In this document: positions 53,389-62,126 of the stretch, in pieces
How positions within the stretch are numbered: position 1 is the first letter of the stretch
Layout of the letters: the number at the start of each line of letters is the position of its first letter
Assembly: GCF_900101495.1 (NCBI RefSeq)
Contig: NZ_FMUS01000001.1
Coordinates: forward strand, 62,001-126,000
Source: Alkaliphilus peptidifermentans DSM 18978
Lineage (GTDB): Bacteria > Bacillota > Clostridia > Peptostreptococcales > Natronincolaceae
DNA: 64,000 nt
Reading direction: 5' to 3'
The notes under the pieces: model-generated
What the model saw: only the letters and a program-made list of their open reading frames with translations
Told to the model about the DNA's origin: nothing
Database searches by the model: none
Program-made: the position numbers and the translations under genes

Positions 53389-53736
53389 TTGAGTAAAGAT
53401 ACTTTAGCTCAAACCATTGGACATCGTATACTGCTTAGAAGAAAACAGCTTGGCTATACACAGGAGCAAGCTGCTGAGAAGGCTGGCTTAAGTCATCAGT
53501 TTTTTTCAACTGTAGAAACCGGAAGAAAAAATATTCGTGCCGATAGTATTATAAAGGTTGCAAGGGCTTTAGAAGTAAGTACAGATTATCTATTACTGGG
53601 TTCTGTTAATCAAGTAGATATTAATAATATTAATGAATCTCTTTCTCAGTTAAATGGTATAGAGCTTCATTGTTTGGAAGAAATCGTAAAAAACTACTTA
53701 AAGGCTTTAGAACATAATAATACTAGAAGACTGTAA
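53389..53736 (+). CDS. XRE-family transcriptional regulator
   Basis: A 115-residue DNA-binding protein. The Cro/CI-type HTH spans about residues 9-63: HRILLRRKQLGYTQEQAAEK, GLSHQFFSTVETGRKN and LEVSTDYLLLGS. TTG at 53389 is preferred because AAGGAG is nine bases away; the GTG at 53380 would overlap the ribosome site. The short C-terminal helix may dimerise. An inverted repeat lies directly upstream, suggesting self-control. Its targets are unknown. Confidence 0.85.
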   Translation: MSKDTLAQTIGHRILLRRKQLGYTQEQAAEKAGLSHQFFSTVETGRKNIRADSIIKVARALEVSTDYLLLGSVNQVDINNINESLSQLNGIELHCLEEIVKNYLKALEHNNTRRL

Positions 53737-53785
53737 TATGGATTACCCATTTTTTCTCAAGTTTACTATATACTGTTTTTAGCTC

Positions 53786-53960
53786 TCCTCTAACTTCTTT
53801 AAACCCCTTTTGCATCTTACTCTACATTTTTTTCAGTAATCCAAAAATTCCTGCTTTAAGGAGATTTTGATGTATATACCTTAATACTGTTAAGAAGTAA
53901 CTGTCATCCTCTACCACTTCGCTTTTATATCTATTAAAATAAATGTCCTCTTCTTGGCAT
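53786..53960 (-). pseudogene. Chimeric pseudogene: RAYT remnant joined to coiled-coil gene remnant
   Basis: From an ATG equivalent at 53960 the sequence matches the RAYT start for a few codons, skips to the region corresponding to 51030-51120, and at about 53847 changes to the 5' end of the coiled-coil gene (matching 52670-52736). The switch occurs at a shared AATT. The 313-nt interval 53737-54049 holds only this and a REP-like element. Confidence 0.8.
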
Positions 53961-54007
53961 AAAAAATCACCTCCAGTTAAAATTAACATAAACTAAAGGT
54001 GATGCCA

Positions 54008-54037
54008 ACATAAAAGAACCTTCCCCTCGTGTTATGT
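54008..54037. repeat. Degenerate REP-like hairpin
   Basis: ACATAA (54008-54013) and TTATGT (54032-54037) enclose a loop with AAGAACCTTCCCC, one change from the common core. The stem differs from the other copies yet is complementary. Confidence 0.6.
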
Positions 54038-54049
54038 GCTACGTGTTAT

Positions 54050-54961
54050 TTAATCAAGCTTTGTAGCAGCAACCTCTTTTAATACTCCGGTTTCCTTCTC
54101 AACCACTCTAACAAGATAGTCAAGGAACTCATCTCTTAGATCTTCTCTTCTCAGTGCCGTTTCAACAGTAGCCTCTAAAAACCCTTGTTTATTTCCAACA
54201 TCATAACGTTTCCCTTCAAAGCTATATGCGTACATATCTTCTTTTAGAGTCAGTTCTTTTAATGCATCTGTGAGTTGAATCTCCCCACCTTTACCTGGTT
54301 TCGTTTCTGCTAAAATATCAAATATACCAGGATTGATGATATATCTTCCCAATATAGCCATGTTTGATGGAGCTTCTTCTACGGCTGGCTTTTCAATTAA
54401 GTCTTTAACAGTATATACACGATCTTCCACTTTCTTACCATCTACTATACCATACTTACACACATCTTGTAGAGCCACCTCCTGAACACCTAAAATAGAT
54501 GTTTTATATTTATCATAGGCTTCTATCATTTGCTTTAGGCATGGCTTTTCTTCATTATGGACTACATCATCACCAAGTAATACAGCAAAGGGTTCATTCC
54601 CTACAAAGGTCTTTGCGCAGTAGATGGCATGGCCTAACCCTCTTGGGTCCTTTTGCCGGATATAATGGATGTCCACCATTTCCGATACATTCTTTACTAC
54701 CTCAAGTAATTCTATGTTATTCTTCTTTTCAAGCTCTTGTTCCAGCTCACAGGAGCGGTCAAAATGATCTTCAATAGCACGTTTGCTTTTGCCTGTGATG
54801 ATTAGAATTTCTTCTATCCCAGATGCAATAGCTTCTTCAATTATATATTGAATTGTTGGTTTATCCACGATTGGTAACATTTCTTTTGGCATTGCCTTTG
54901 TAGCTGGTAAAAAACGGGTGCCTAAACCAGCTGCTGGTATTACTGCTTTTTTTACTCTCAT
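54050..54961 (-). CDS. galU: UTP--glucose-1-phosphate uridylyltransferase
   Basis: Makes UDP-glucose from UTP and glucose-1-phosphate. The 303-residue protein shows the GalU/GtaB motifs: AVIPAAGLGTRFLPATKAMPKEMLP at the N-terminus (nucleotide binding; the Lys of MPKEM), VDKPTIQYIIEEA, GLGHAIYCAKTFV, FAVLLGDDVV with the metal Asp, and GKRYDVGNKQGFLEA. AAAAGGAGA precedes the ATG. UDP-glucose feeds the Ugd enzyme encoded at 60882; the two were probably nearer before the nested IS21 elements entered. Confidence 0.96.
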   Translation of the reverse strand: MRVKKAVIPAAGLGTRFLPATKAMPKEMLPIVDKPTIQYIIEEAIASGIEEILIITGKSKRAIEDHFDRSCELEQELEKKNNIELLEVVKNVSEMVDIHYIRQKDPRGLGHAIYCAKTFVGNEPFAVLLGDDVVHNEEKPCLKQMIEAYDKYKTSILGVQEVALQDVCKYGIVDGKKVEDRVYTVKDLIEKPAVEEAPSNMAILGRYIINPGIFDILAETKPGKGGEIQLTDALKELTLKEDMYAYSFEGKRYDVGNKQGFLEATVETALRREDLRDEFLDYLVRVVEKETGVLKEVAATKLD

Positions 54962-55009
54962 TTGTTATGGATCTCCTTTTCCTGAAGTATTTAGGTTGTT
55001 AATCAACAA

Positions 55010-55374
55010 ATTCTTCTTCATATTCTTCATATTATACTAAAACTAATTCCTGTTAGTCTTTCAATGTGTCTTATTGATAATCCTTTATTTTTAAACTACA
55101 TGATTTAACTTGTTGCTATTTTCACTTTCAAAATTCTGAATTTCATTTAAATAATTCCCAAACCTTATTTCCCTTTTTTTTATCAGTAATGTATACGATT
55201 ACCACAAGACAGTAGGAATAAACTTTATATCCGCTCTTTTCTTTATATTCTTAAATTATATCAAGAAATTTTCTATATTCTTTATAATCTTCAAAGATTT
55301 ATTTGTTCGTTTATTCCTCTTAACATTACATGGTATATTCCTGTACTGTGTTTTTGTCTACCTCTTCTTGGCAT
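55010..55374 (-). pseudogene. RAYT pseudogene, nearly full span with internal deletions
   Basis: Segments match the intact RAYT gene from the start codon region (ATG equivalent at 55374) through to its 3' end, but large internal parts are missing and frames are broken. It occupies most of the 457-nt gap 54962-55418; no other gene is seen there. Confidence 0.85.
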
Positions 55375-55420
55375 AAAAAATCACCTCTAGTTAAAATTAA
55401 CATAAACTAAAGGCGATGTC

Positions 55421-55447
55421 AACACAAAAGAACCGTCCCATTGTGTT
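55421..55447. repeat. REP-like hairpin at the broken end of DUF4301
   Basis: AACACAA (55421-55427) and TTGTGTT (55441-55447) enclose AAGAACCGTCCCA. On the minus strand the DUF4301 frame runs into this hairpin and ends within it. Confidence 0.8.
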
Positions 55448-55611
55448 TCGTATACCTTTCCCCTTCAAAGATATGCTCTTCTATGGGTGTTGTCGAATAG
55501 CCCTTATATGAGTTCATTTTAATTACATCCTTTGGCAAATTTCCATAATTCATAGTATTTAGTATGTAATCGATTATTTTTAATCTGCCAGAAGTCGTGT
55601 TTTTATCGATG
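55448..55611 (-). pseudogene. DUF4301 gene, middle fragment
   Basis: The frame reads LKIIDYILNTMNYGNLPKDV and continues with KMNSYKGYSTTPIEEHIFEG, matching the part of DUF4301 proteins that follows the N-terminal block encoded at 60533-60827. The family is about 500 residues long, so both pieces together cover only about a third; the C-terminal part is gone, replaced by the REP/RAYT remnant. The match is from my memory of the family (pattern NYGQLPKGL...RTPLEEHLVEG). Confidence 0.75.
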
Positions 55612-55720
55612 TGTAAATGATATTGTATTAGTATACCACTTGAATCCATTTCGCTACTGAATTTGTTTACCACCCAACATTAAAATCCTGTAAAATATAT
55701 TCATATATTTTGACAGGGGG

Positions 55721-56706
55721 ATGAAAGGTGTGAAGGTAGAAATGGACATGTACAAAGATATTCGCAAGAGCTATCTTGAAGGCGAATCTCAACGATCTAT
55801 TGCTCGGAGATTAGGCATCTCAAGACCCACAGTAAAGAAATACTGTGAAGGTTCTGCTCACCCAGATGTAAGAAAACCTTATGTTAGAGAACCTGATACG
55901 ATTACCGAGGATATAAGGTTATTTATCCTTGATTGCTTTAAGGAAGACAAGGATGAAAACATTAAAAAACAAAAACATACGGCTAAACGTATTTATGACC
56001 GTCTTGTTGATGAAAAAAGCTTTACTGGTGCTGAATCCACCATACGTAAGGTAGTTAAGTCTTTACGTGCGGAGCAATCGGTTCCCCCACAAAGTAATGT
56101 TCCCCTATCCTATGAGCCTGGTGAAGCAGTACAGATAGATTGGGGCGAAGTTACTGTTTACCTCGATGGTGAGAAAACCAAACTCTACACTTTCTGTGGA
56201 AGGCTATGCTATAGCTGTGACATATTTGTACAGGTTTTTAGGTCTGCCAATGAGGAATCATTTCTAGAAGCCCAGCAGCTCATGTTTGATTTCTTTGGAG
56301 GAATACCCAAGAGACTAATCTTTGATAATGCTAAAATAGCTGTAAAGGAAGGCTTTGGTCTTTACGCAAAGCCACAAAACAGATACCTTTCTTTTAGTGC
56401 CCACTATGCCTTTGATCTGGATTTCTGTAATCCTGCAAAGGGTAATGAAAAAGGGCTGGTAGAAAATCTCGTTGGTTATTCAAGGCGTAACTTTTTTGTT
56501 CCTGTACCCAAGGTATCTAGCATTGATGATTTAAACCAGAAACTATGGGAGAAATGCCTTAATTATCGCGAAAGACATCAGATAAAGGATAGAGTTCATT
56601 CTGTTAAAGCCATGTATCAAGAAGAATTCTGTATGTTAAATCAAGTACCTTTATTTCGATTCGACACCAGCAAAACAAGCATTGCTACCGTTGATGATTA
56701 TTCAAC
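55721..56706 (+). pseudogene. istA: IstA transposase of the outer IS21, 5' part
   Basis: The N-terminal two-thirds of an IS21 transposase: HTH (GESQRSIARRLGISRPTVKK), and the DDE domain with QIDWGEVTVYLDG, RLIFDNAKIAVKEG and FCNPAKGNEKGLVENLVGYSR. The frame continues normally to DDYST at 56706, where an 8-bp target repeat marks entry of the inner element; the 3' part resumes at 59090. The start is uncertain: ATG at 55721, GTG at 55730 or ATG at 55742. Confidence 0.9.
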
Positions 56707-56830
56707 TAGTAGTGATAACATAAAAGTTGACCATTTTATGCACAAATGATAACAAAAAAGTTGACCACCCCGAGAGCCCAATCCTGTATGATAAAAGTTG
56801 ACGAGACTTTATCGTATAGGGGGAAAGGAC

Positions 56831-58252
56831 ATGATCGGAATGGTCGATATTGAGTATATCAGAAAAAAGCACTTTGTGGAAGACTGGTCAATAAGAAAGA
56901 TTAGTAAGAACTTAGGAGTAGCTAGACAAACCGTCCGTAAAGCATTAGATAGCTCCGAAATACCAAAATATAATTTAACCAAACCAAAACCTAGTCCAGT
57001 ATTAGACTCATTTAAAGATGTAATTATTGAGTGGTTAAAGCAAGATGAAACTGCTCCTAAGAAACAACGTCATACTGCTAGACGTATTTACCATAGACTC
57101 TGTGAAGAGCATGATTTCACAGGTAGCGAATCTACAGTACGTCGCTTCATTAGATTACATAAAGATCAACAGAAAGAAATTCATATCCCACTATCAGCTG
57201 ACTGGGGCGAACAAGCTCAGGTTGATTGGGGTAGAGCAAAAATATATATTAATGACAAAGAACGTGAAGTATCATTATTCTGTATGAGACTTAAAGCCAG
57301 CCTAACACCTTTTGTTTGGGCATCACCAACCGAGAAGCTTGAAGCCTTTCTAGAAGGTCATAAAAGGGCTTTTGAGTGGTTAGATGGTGTACCTAGAAAC
57401 TTAGTTTATGATAATCCTAAAACAGCAGTAACTAAAATACTTAAAGGACCTAATCGTGAAGAACATGTTGTATTTTCTAGTTTGAGAGCTCATTATCTCT
57501 TTGACAGTGAGTTTTGCAATCCCGCTAGAGGCAACGAAAAAGGCACAGTAGAAAATTTAGTTAAGTTTGTAAGACTAAATGTTATGGTGCCAGTGCCCCA
57601 TGTTAGTTCCATAGAAGAATTAAATCAAAAGCTCATTAGCTGGTGTGAAAAGCAATGACCACTACCGTCCACTCACTTCAGATGTTCTAAAACAAAAATG
57701 GTTACTAGCAATAAATTTCTATTAATTGAGTTTGATAGAAATCATTATTCAGTACCCTACAATTATGGATTTAAGCCTTTAAGGGTAGAAGCCTTTGTAG
57801 ATAGAATAGAAATTTATGGCTCCTCTAAGCTAATATCTGTACATGATAGGTGCTATAGTCAAGGTGAAAAAGTAATGAAGCTTGAGCATTATCTGCCTAT
57901 ACTTGAAATCAAGCCTAGAGCTGTTAAAAATGCTCTAGTAGTACGTAAACTCCCACAAGTATATCAAAGTCTTAGGGAACTTTTATGTAGTAGAAATACT
58001 GAAGGATATAGAGAATTTGCTAAAATACTGCTATTGAACCAAGAGTATGATTTTGAAGAAGTTCTAATAGCCATTGAAGAAAGCTTTAAAATTTCCAGTC
58101 CCAATTTAGCTACAATTAAATATCTACTAGCAGCTAAACACATTAAGAAATCATCAGTAGAGCCAATTGAATTATTAAGCAATCCAAATCTTGAAGTTCC
58201 AGTAGATAGCCCTACCAAATTTGATTGTTTCTTAGGAGGTGTTACAGCATGA
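56831..58252 (+). pseudogene. istA: IstA transposase of the inner IS21, internally damaged
   Basis: Residues up to 57658 encode HTH (WSIRKISKNLGVARQTVRKA) and the DDE domain (QVDWGRAKIYIND, NLVYDNPKTAVTK, FCNPARGNEKGTVENLVKF). A TGA then stops the frame. A different frame reads NDHYRPLTSDVLKQKWLL just after, and from 57698 the original frame resumes with KFLLIEFDRNHYSVPYNYGF to a normal C-terminus. So both a frame change and a short deletion lie around 57655-57700. Unless frameshifting occurs, transposition would need a helper. Confidence 0.85.
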
Positions 58253-59025
58253 GTGAGATACTAGATCCTAAAGAAGCAATGATAGATATATATTGCAAGC
58301 AGCTTAAACTACCAGGACTTAAAGGAGCCTACCGAGATTTAGCCCGGGATGCTATGGCTCAAAATCAAACACCAACAGCATTTTTATCAGCTTGTTTAGC
58401 CATAGAAGTTGAATCAAGATCCCAAAGAAGGCTGACCCAGAGACTAAGACAAGCAAAGTTCATAGAAGCTAAAACCATAGATAAATTTGATTTTACCAGC
58501 ATACCTAAATTACCTAAAACTACAATCATTTCACTAACAGAGTGCCAATTTATCAAAAAGAGAGAAAATGTAATATGTGTAGGTCAGTCAGGTACAGGTA
58601 AAACCCATATTGCTATAGCTATAGGTGTAGCAGCAATACAACAGGGCTTCAAAGTACGATTCATCAAGGTAAATGACCTTATTCAAGAACTACTAAGAGC
58701 TGAAAGTGAGTATCGCCTACCCCGTTACCTTAAATCGTGGAGCAAATTCGATTTAGTTATTTTAGATGAATTAGGCTACATAAACCTTGGAGCAGGAAGC
58801 CCATTACTATTTCAATTCTGCTCAGAAAGATATGAACGTGGTAGTCTAATCATTACAACTAATCTAGAATTTGGACGTTGGGGGGAGGTGTTTGGTGATA
58901 ATGCTTTAACCATAGCTCTACTAGATAGACTCACTCATCATTCCTATGTAATTCCCTTTGTTGGTGAGTCTTACAGATTCAAAGAAAGCAATCAGAAAAT
59001 TAAACTAGTCAAATCAGAAAACTAA
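58249..59025 (+). CDS. istB: IstB ATPase of the inner IS21
   Basis: A 258-residue AAA+ helper that delivers the transposase to target DNA. Walker A is GQSGTGKTH, Walker B LVILDELGY, with sensor IITTNLEFGRWGEVF. The ATG at 58249 overlaps the istA stop as ATGA and has AGGAGGTG upstream. It is intact and could act in trans. Confidence 0.93.
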   Translation: MSEILDPKEAMIDIYCKQLKLPGLKGAYRDLARDAMAQNQTPTAFLSACLAIEVESRSQRRLTQRLRQAKFIEAKTIDKFDFTSIPKLPKTTIISLTECQFIKKRENVICVGQSGTGKTHIAIAIGVAAIQQGFKVRFIKVNDLIQELLRAESEYRLPRYLKSWSKFDLVILDELGYINLGAGSPLLFQFCSERYERGSLIITTNLEFGRWGEVFGDNALTIALLDRLTHHSYVIPFVGESYRFKESNQKIKLVKSEN

Positions 59026-59089
59026 AAAACTGCCTTGAGGTGGTCAATTTTTTGATTATCACAGTGGTAAACTTTTTGATTGACACTAC

Positions 59090-59602
59090 TATTCAACAGT
59101 ACGATTTGAAAAGAACTATTATTCTGTACCCACTAAATACCTCCGAAAAGATGTAACTGTCAAGGGTTACGGCAATTACATCCGCATTTTTTATCAAAGT
59201 GAAGAAATCGCCTCACATGTTAGATGTTATCATTCAGGGAAAACCAATTATTGCCTAGCTCACTACATTGACCTACTTGAGAGAAAGCCTCGATCTGTAT
59301 TCAATGCCAAGCCGGTAAAGCAGAATATTACTGCTGAACTTCTTACTTGGGGGAGACAGCTTCCCGGTGGTAATAGAGAAATGGTAAAACTATTGCGTCT
59401 CTGTGTGGACTATGGCGAAGAATATATTCTTAGTATTAAGAATCAAATACCTGGTCACATAATACCAACTGTAGATATGATTAGAGCCCATTTAAATAAA
59501 CCTACTGAAACACCAATAATATATCTAAAGAAAGAAGTTCCTGTAGAGTCAGTGGACCTTTCACAGTATGATAAAAAATACGGAATGGTGGTGCAGCAAT
59601 GA
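59090..59602 (+). pseudogene. istA: IstA transposase of the outer IS21, 3' part
   Basis: The frame resumes directly at the right-hand TATTCAAC with STVRFEKNYYSVPTKYLRKD, the conserved region after the DDE domain, and runs to a stop that overlaps the outer istB start. There is no start codon of its own at the break. Confidence 0.9.
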
Positions 59603-60348
59603 ATTCAATAAATTTAAATGCAGAAACAATTGCTCTATATGCAAAACAGTTAAGACTGCCCTCCTTTAACAGATTTGAAGATGTGATCAGACAATTAGAT
59701 AAAAACAAAAGCTATGAGCACTTCTTAATTGAGCTATTAAAACTAGAATCGCTATCTAGGATGGAAAGTAGCCAAAAACGCAAGATTAATGCTGCTAAAT
59801 TCCCATACATAAAAACCTTTGATGAACTTGATTTAAGCCGATATGAGCATGTATCAGAAGCCTATTTTCATGAGCTGTCCACCTGTGACTTTGTAAGCAA
59901 GAGACAAAATGTCGTTATGATTGGAAATACAGGTAGGGGCAAAACCCATTGCTCTATTGCATTAGGTATTAAAGCTTGCATGCAGGGTATGAATGTAAAG
60001 TTCTATACAGCAGCCAACCTATCTAATGAATTAATTGAAGCCATGGAATACAAGCGACTTTTAAAGCTCGAAAAACAGCTTGATAAGGCTGACTTATTAA
60101 TCATAGATGAAATGTCCTATTTAACATTTAATAGACACCAGTCAGAGCTATTATTTAAAGTGGTGGCTGATCGCGCTGAAAAAAGGAGCGTTATAGTATC
60201 TACTAACCTAAAATTTTCTGAGTGGACAACTCTCTTCGAGAATGAAACGATGGTAGCTGCTTTGGTTGACAGGCTTACATTCCGTTCCCATGTACTAAAT
60301 ATGAATGGCACCTCCTATCGGAGTGAACATTCAGAAGAGCATCAATAA
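59599..60348 (+). CDS. istB: IstB ATPase of the outer IS21
   Basis: A 249-residue AAA+ protein with Walker A GNTGRGKTH, Walker B LLIIDEMSYL and IVSTNLKFSEWTTLF. It is intact and clearly diverged from the inner IstB, so the two elements are different members of the family. ATGA overlap with istA. Confidence 0.93.
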   Translation: MNSINLNAETIALYAKQLRLPSFNRFEDVIRQLDKNKSYEHFLIELLKLESLSRMESSQKRKINAAKFPYIKTFDELDLSRYEHVSEAYFHELSTCDFVSKRQNVVMIGNTGRGKTHCSIALGIKACMQGMNVKFYTAANLSNELIEAMEYKRLLKLEKQLDKADLLIIDEMSYLTFNRHQSELLFKVVADRAEKRSVIVSTNLKFSEWTTLFENETMVAALVDRLTFRSHVLNMNGTSYRSEHSEEHQ

Positions 60349-60430
60349 AAAAACCTTCCCGTTAGGGATATACACAATTCTATTCTTGGGGTAATGCCTA
60401 TTAAGGTATTCCCCATTATTAAACCACTTA

Positions 60431-60532
60431 GTGGTAAACTTTTTCAGTATCAAAATTCAATAATGGTAAACTTTTTGAGTAGCGTTACTGGTAAACAAAT
60501 TCAGTATCGCGTGGTAAAGAAATTCATTGACA
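60431..60532. repeat. Multiple end repeats of the outer IS21
   Basis: Four iterations of a 20-nt motif start at 60431, 60463, 60488 and 60511: GTGGTAAACTTTTTCAGTAT, ATGGTAAACTTTTTGAGTAG, CTGGTAAACAAATTCAGTAT and GTGGTAAAGAAATTCATTGA. Repeated transposase-binding sites near the ends are typical of IS21. Confidence 0.85.
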
Positions 60533-60827
60533 TTCGCACGATGTTTTCTTTTTCAATAAAGCCTTTGATTTCTTCATAAAAAGTGATGTATTCTAACTCA
60601 TCAAAAAATGTATTGATGGATTCAGTATCTATTTTATCATCTAAGTATTTATAAAGATCTTCAAACATTCTAGTGGCTGCACCACTGGCAGGTATAAACT
60701 TCACACATTTCAAGTTTAAATAGCCATCACTTAGATGATCTATAGAAGTTAAATGATCTCTTGTTACTGCAGATGCTATGTTGATGTATTTTGCTCCCTT
60801 TTTAAACCTATTTATGTTTTGATCCAT
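60533..60827 (-). pseudogene. DUF4301 gene, N-terminal fragment
   Basis: From an ATG at 60827 the frame encodes MDQNINRFKKGAKYINIAS and then VKFIPASGAATRMFEDLYKY, the hallmark of DUF4301 proteins. It stays in frame to IEKENIVR at the right end of the outer IS21. The next part of the protein lies 4.9 kb away at 55448-55611. Confidence 0.8.
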
Positions 60828-60844
60828 CACTATCCCCCCATTGT

Positions 60845-60872
60845 AAAAATAGCCCTAAACAGTGTTAGGGCT
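60845..60872 (-). terminator. Terminator after the UDP-glucose dehydrogenase gene
   Basis: On the minus strand AGCCCTAA and TTAGGGCT form a stem followed by ATTTTTA, 10 nt past the dehydrogenase stop. Confidence 0.8.
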
Positions 60873-60881
60873 TATTTCTAC

Positions 60882-62048
60882 TTAATCTCTACTAAATAAA
60901 TCTCTCGTATAAACTTTGTCCACTACATCTTTAATTTCATCAGATAATCTGTTTGCTACGATAACATCTGAAATTTTCTTGAATTCATCAAAGTCTTTGA
61001 TTACTCTTGAGTGGTAGAACTCATCTTCATGAAGGGCTGGCTCAAATACCACTACTTCAATCCCTTTAGCTTTAATTCGTTTCATGACACCCTGAATAGC
61101 AGATTGTCTAAAGTTATCAGAGTCCATCTTCATGGTCAGTCTATAGATTCCTACAATCTTAGGTTGCCTCTTAATAATCATGTCAGCTATATGGTCTTTT
61201 CTTGTCCTGTTAGCATCTACAATTGCCCCCATAATATTTTGAGGGACATTTTCATAATTAGCTAATAACTGCTTTGTATCCTTCGGTAAACAGTATCCAC
61301 CGTAACCAAATGAAGGGTTATTATAGTGAGTGCCAATACGTGGATCCAGACCCACACCCTCTATGATTTGTTGTGAATTTAATCCTCTCACCTCTGCGTA
61401 AGAATCTAACTCATTAAAAAACGTAACTCTCATTGCAAGATAAGTATTAGCAAAAAGTTTAATAGCTTCCGCTTCAGTAGCATCAGTGTAAAGAATATCA
61501 ATATTCTCTTTGATGGCACCTTGTGCTAGAAGTTCAGCAAATACCTTTGCCCTTTCAGACTGCTCTCCTATAACAATTCTAGATGGATAAAGATTGTCAT
61601 ATAAAGCTTTTCCTTCTCTTAGGAATTCCGGTGAGAAGATAATGTTCTCTGTATCAAATTTCTTTTTTATTTCTTCGGTGTATCCAACAGGCACCGTCGA
61701 TTTTATAATCATTACAGCATCAGGATTAATCGCAAGTACATTTGCAATAACCGCTTCTACGGTCCTTGTATTAAAATAGTTCTTCTCTGGATCATAGTTT
61801 GTTGGAGTTGAGATAATAACGTAGTCTGCATCCTTAAATGCTACAAAATTATCCGTCGTCGCTTTAAGGTTTAATTCTTTATTTTTAAGATAGTCTTCAA
61901 TTTCTGCATCAATAATCGGTGACTTGCGATTATTAATCAGGTCTACCTTGTCCTGGATAATATCTAAGGCAGTGACTTCATTGTGTTGTGCCAATAGAAC
62001 AGCGTTTGATAGTCCAACATAACCTGTTCCGGCAACTGTGATTTTCAT
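60882..62048 (-). CDS. ugd: UDP-glucose 6-dehydrogenase
   Basis: Oxidises UDP-glucose to UDP-glucuronate with two NAD. The 388-residue length equals the compact E. coli-type enzyme. Motifs are [19 protein letters not shown] (NAD fold), [38 protein letters not shown], and [15 protein letters not shown] with the catalytic Cys near residue 250. The ATG at 62048 is chosen by AAGGGGGT upstream and by the Rossmann start. The substrate comes from GalU and the product suits the epimerase encoded next. Confidence 0.93.
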   Translation of the reverse strand: MKITVAGTGYVGLSNAVLLAQHNEVTALDIIQDKVDLINNRKSPIIDAEIEDYLKNKELNLKATTDNFVAFKDADYVIISTPTNYDPEKNYFNTRTVEAVIANVLAINPDAVMIIKSTVPVGYTEEIKKKFDTENIIFSPEFLREGKALYDNLYPSRIVIGEQSERAKVFAELLAQGAIKENIDILYTDATEAEAIKLFANTYLAMRVTFFNELDSYAEVRGLNSQQIIEGVGLDPRIGTHYNNPSFGYGGYCLPKDTKQLLANYENVPQNIMGAIVDANRTRKDHIADMIIKRQPKIVGIYRLTMKMDSDNFRQSAIQGVMKRIKAKGIEVVVFEPALHEDEFYHSRVIKDFDEFKKISDVIVANRLSDEIKDVVDKVYTRDLFSRD

Positions 62049-62126
62049 TTTCTGATTACCCCCTTGTTTTTGTAAGATCATCTAATCATAAGACCTCATT
62101 ATGTTATTTGACTATGGCTTTCATTA

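Larger units (their letters stand above)
56707..59089 (+). mobile_element. Inner IS21-family element
   Basis: A 2383-bp element inside the outer istA. It is flanked by the 8-bp direct repeat TATTCAAC (56699-56706 and 59090-59097). Internal end motifs repeat: TGATAACATAAAAGTTGACC at 56713 and TGATAACAAAAAAGTTGACC near 56748 on the left, and the related GTGGTAAACTTTTTGATTG near 59064 on the right. It carries a damaged istA and an intact istB. Removing it restores the outer istA reading frame. Confidence 0.92.
55612..60532 (+). mobile_element. Outer IS21-family element, interrupted by a second one
   Basis: Carries istA (in two parts) and istB. Proposed ends are TGTAAATGA at 55612 and its near inverse TCATTGACA ending at 60532. 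CTACTGAATTTGTTTACC at about 55655 matches the inverse of TGGTAAACAAATTCAGTA at 60489. Without the inner element it would be about 2.53 kb, normal for IS21. A clear target duplication was not found. It disrupts DUF4301. Ends are accurate to perhaps ten bases. Confidence 0.8.

Noticed and set aside
55600-55611. Target-site duplication of the outer IS21 (CGATG present near both flanks)
   Set aside because: The two copies are not at equivalent distances from the element ends, so a true duplication is not demonstrated.
55419-55673. Independent 84-residue small gene
   Set aside because: Its centre matches DUF4301, its 5' side lies in the IS21 end and its 3' side in a REP hairpin; it is a gene fragment.
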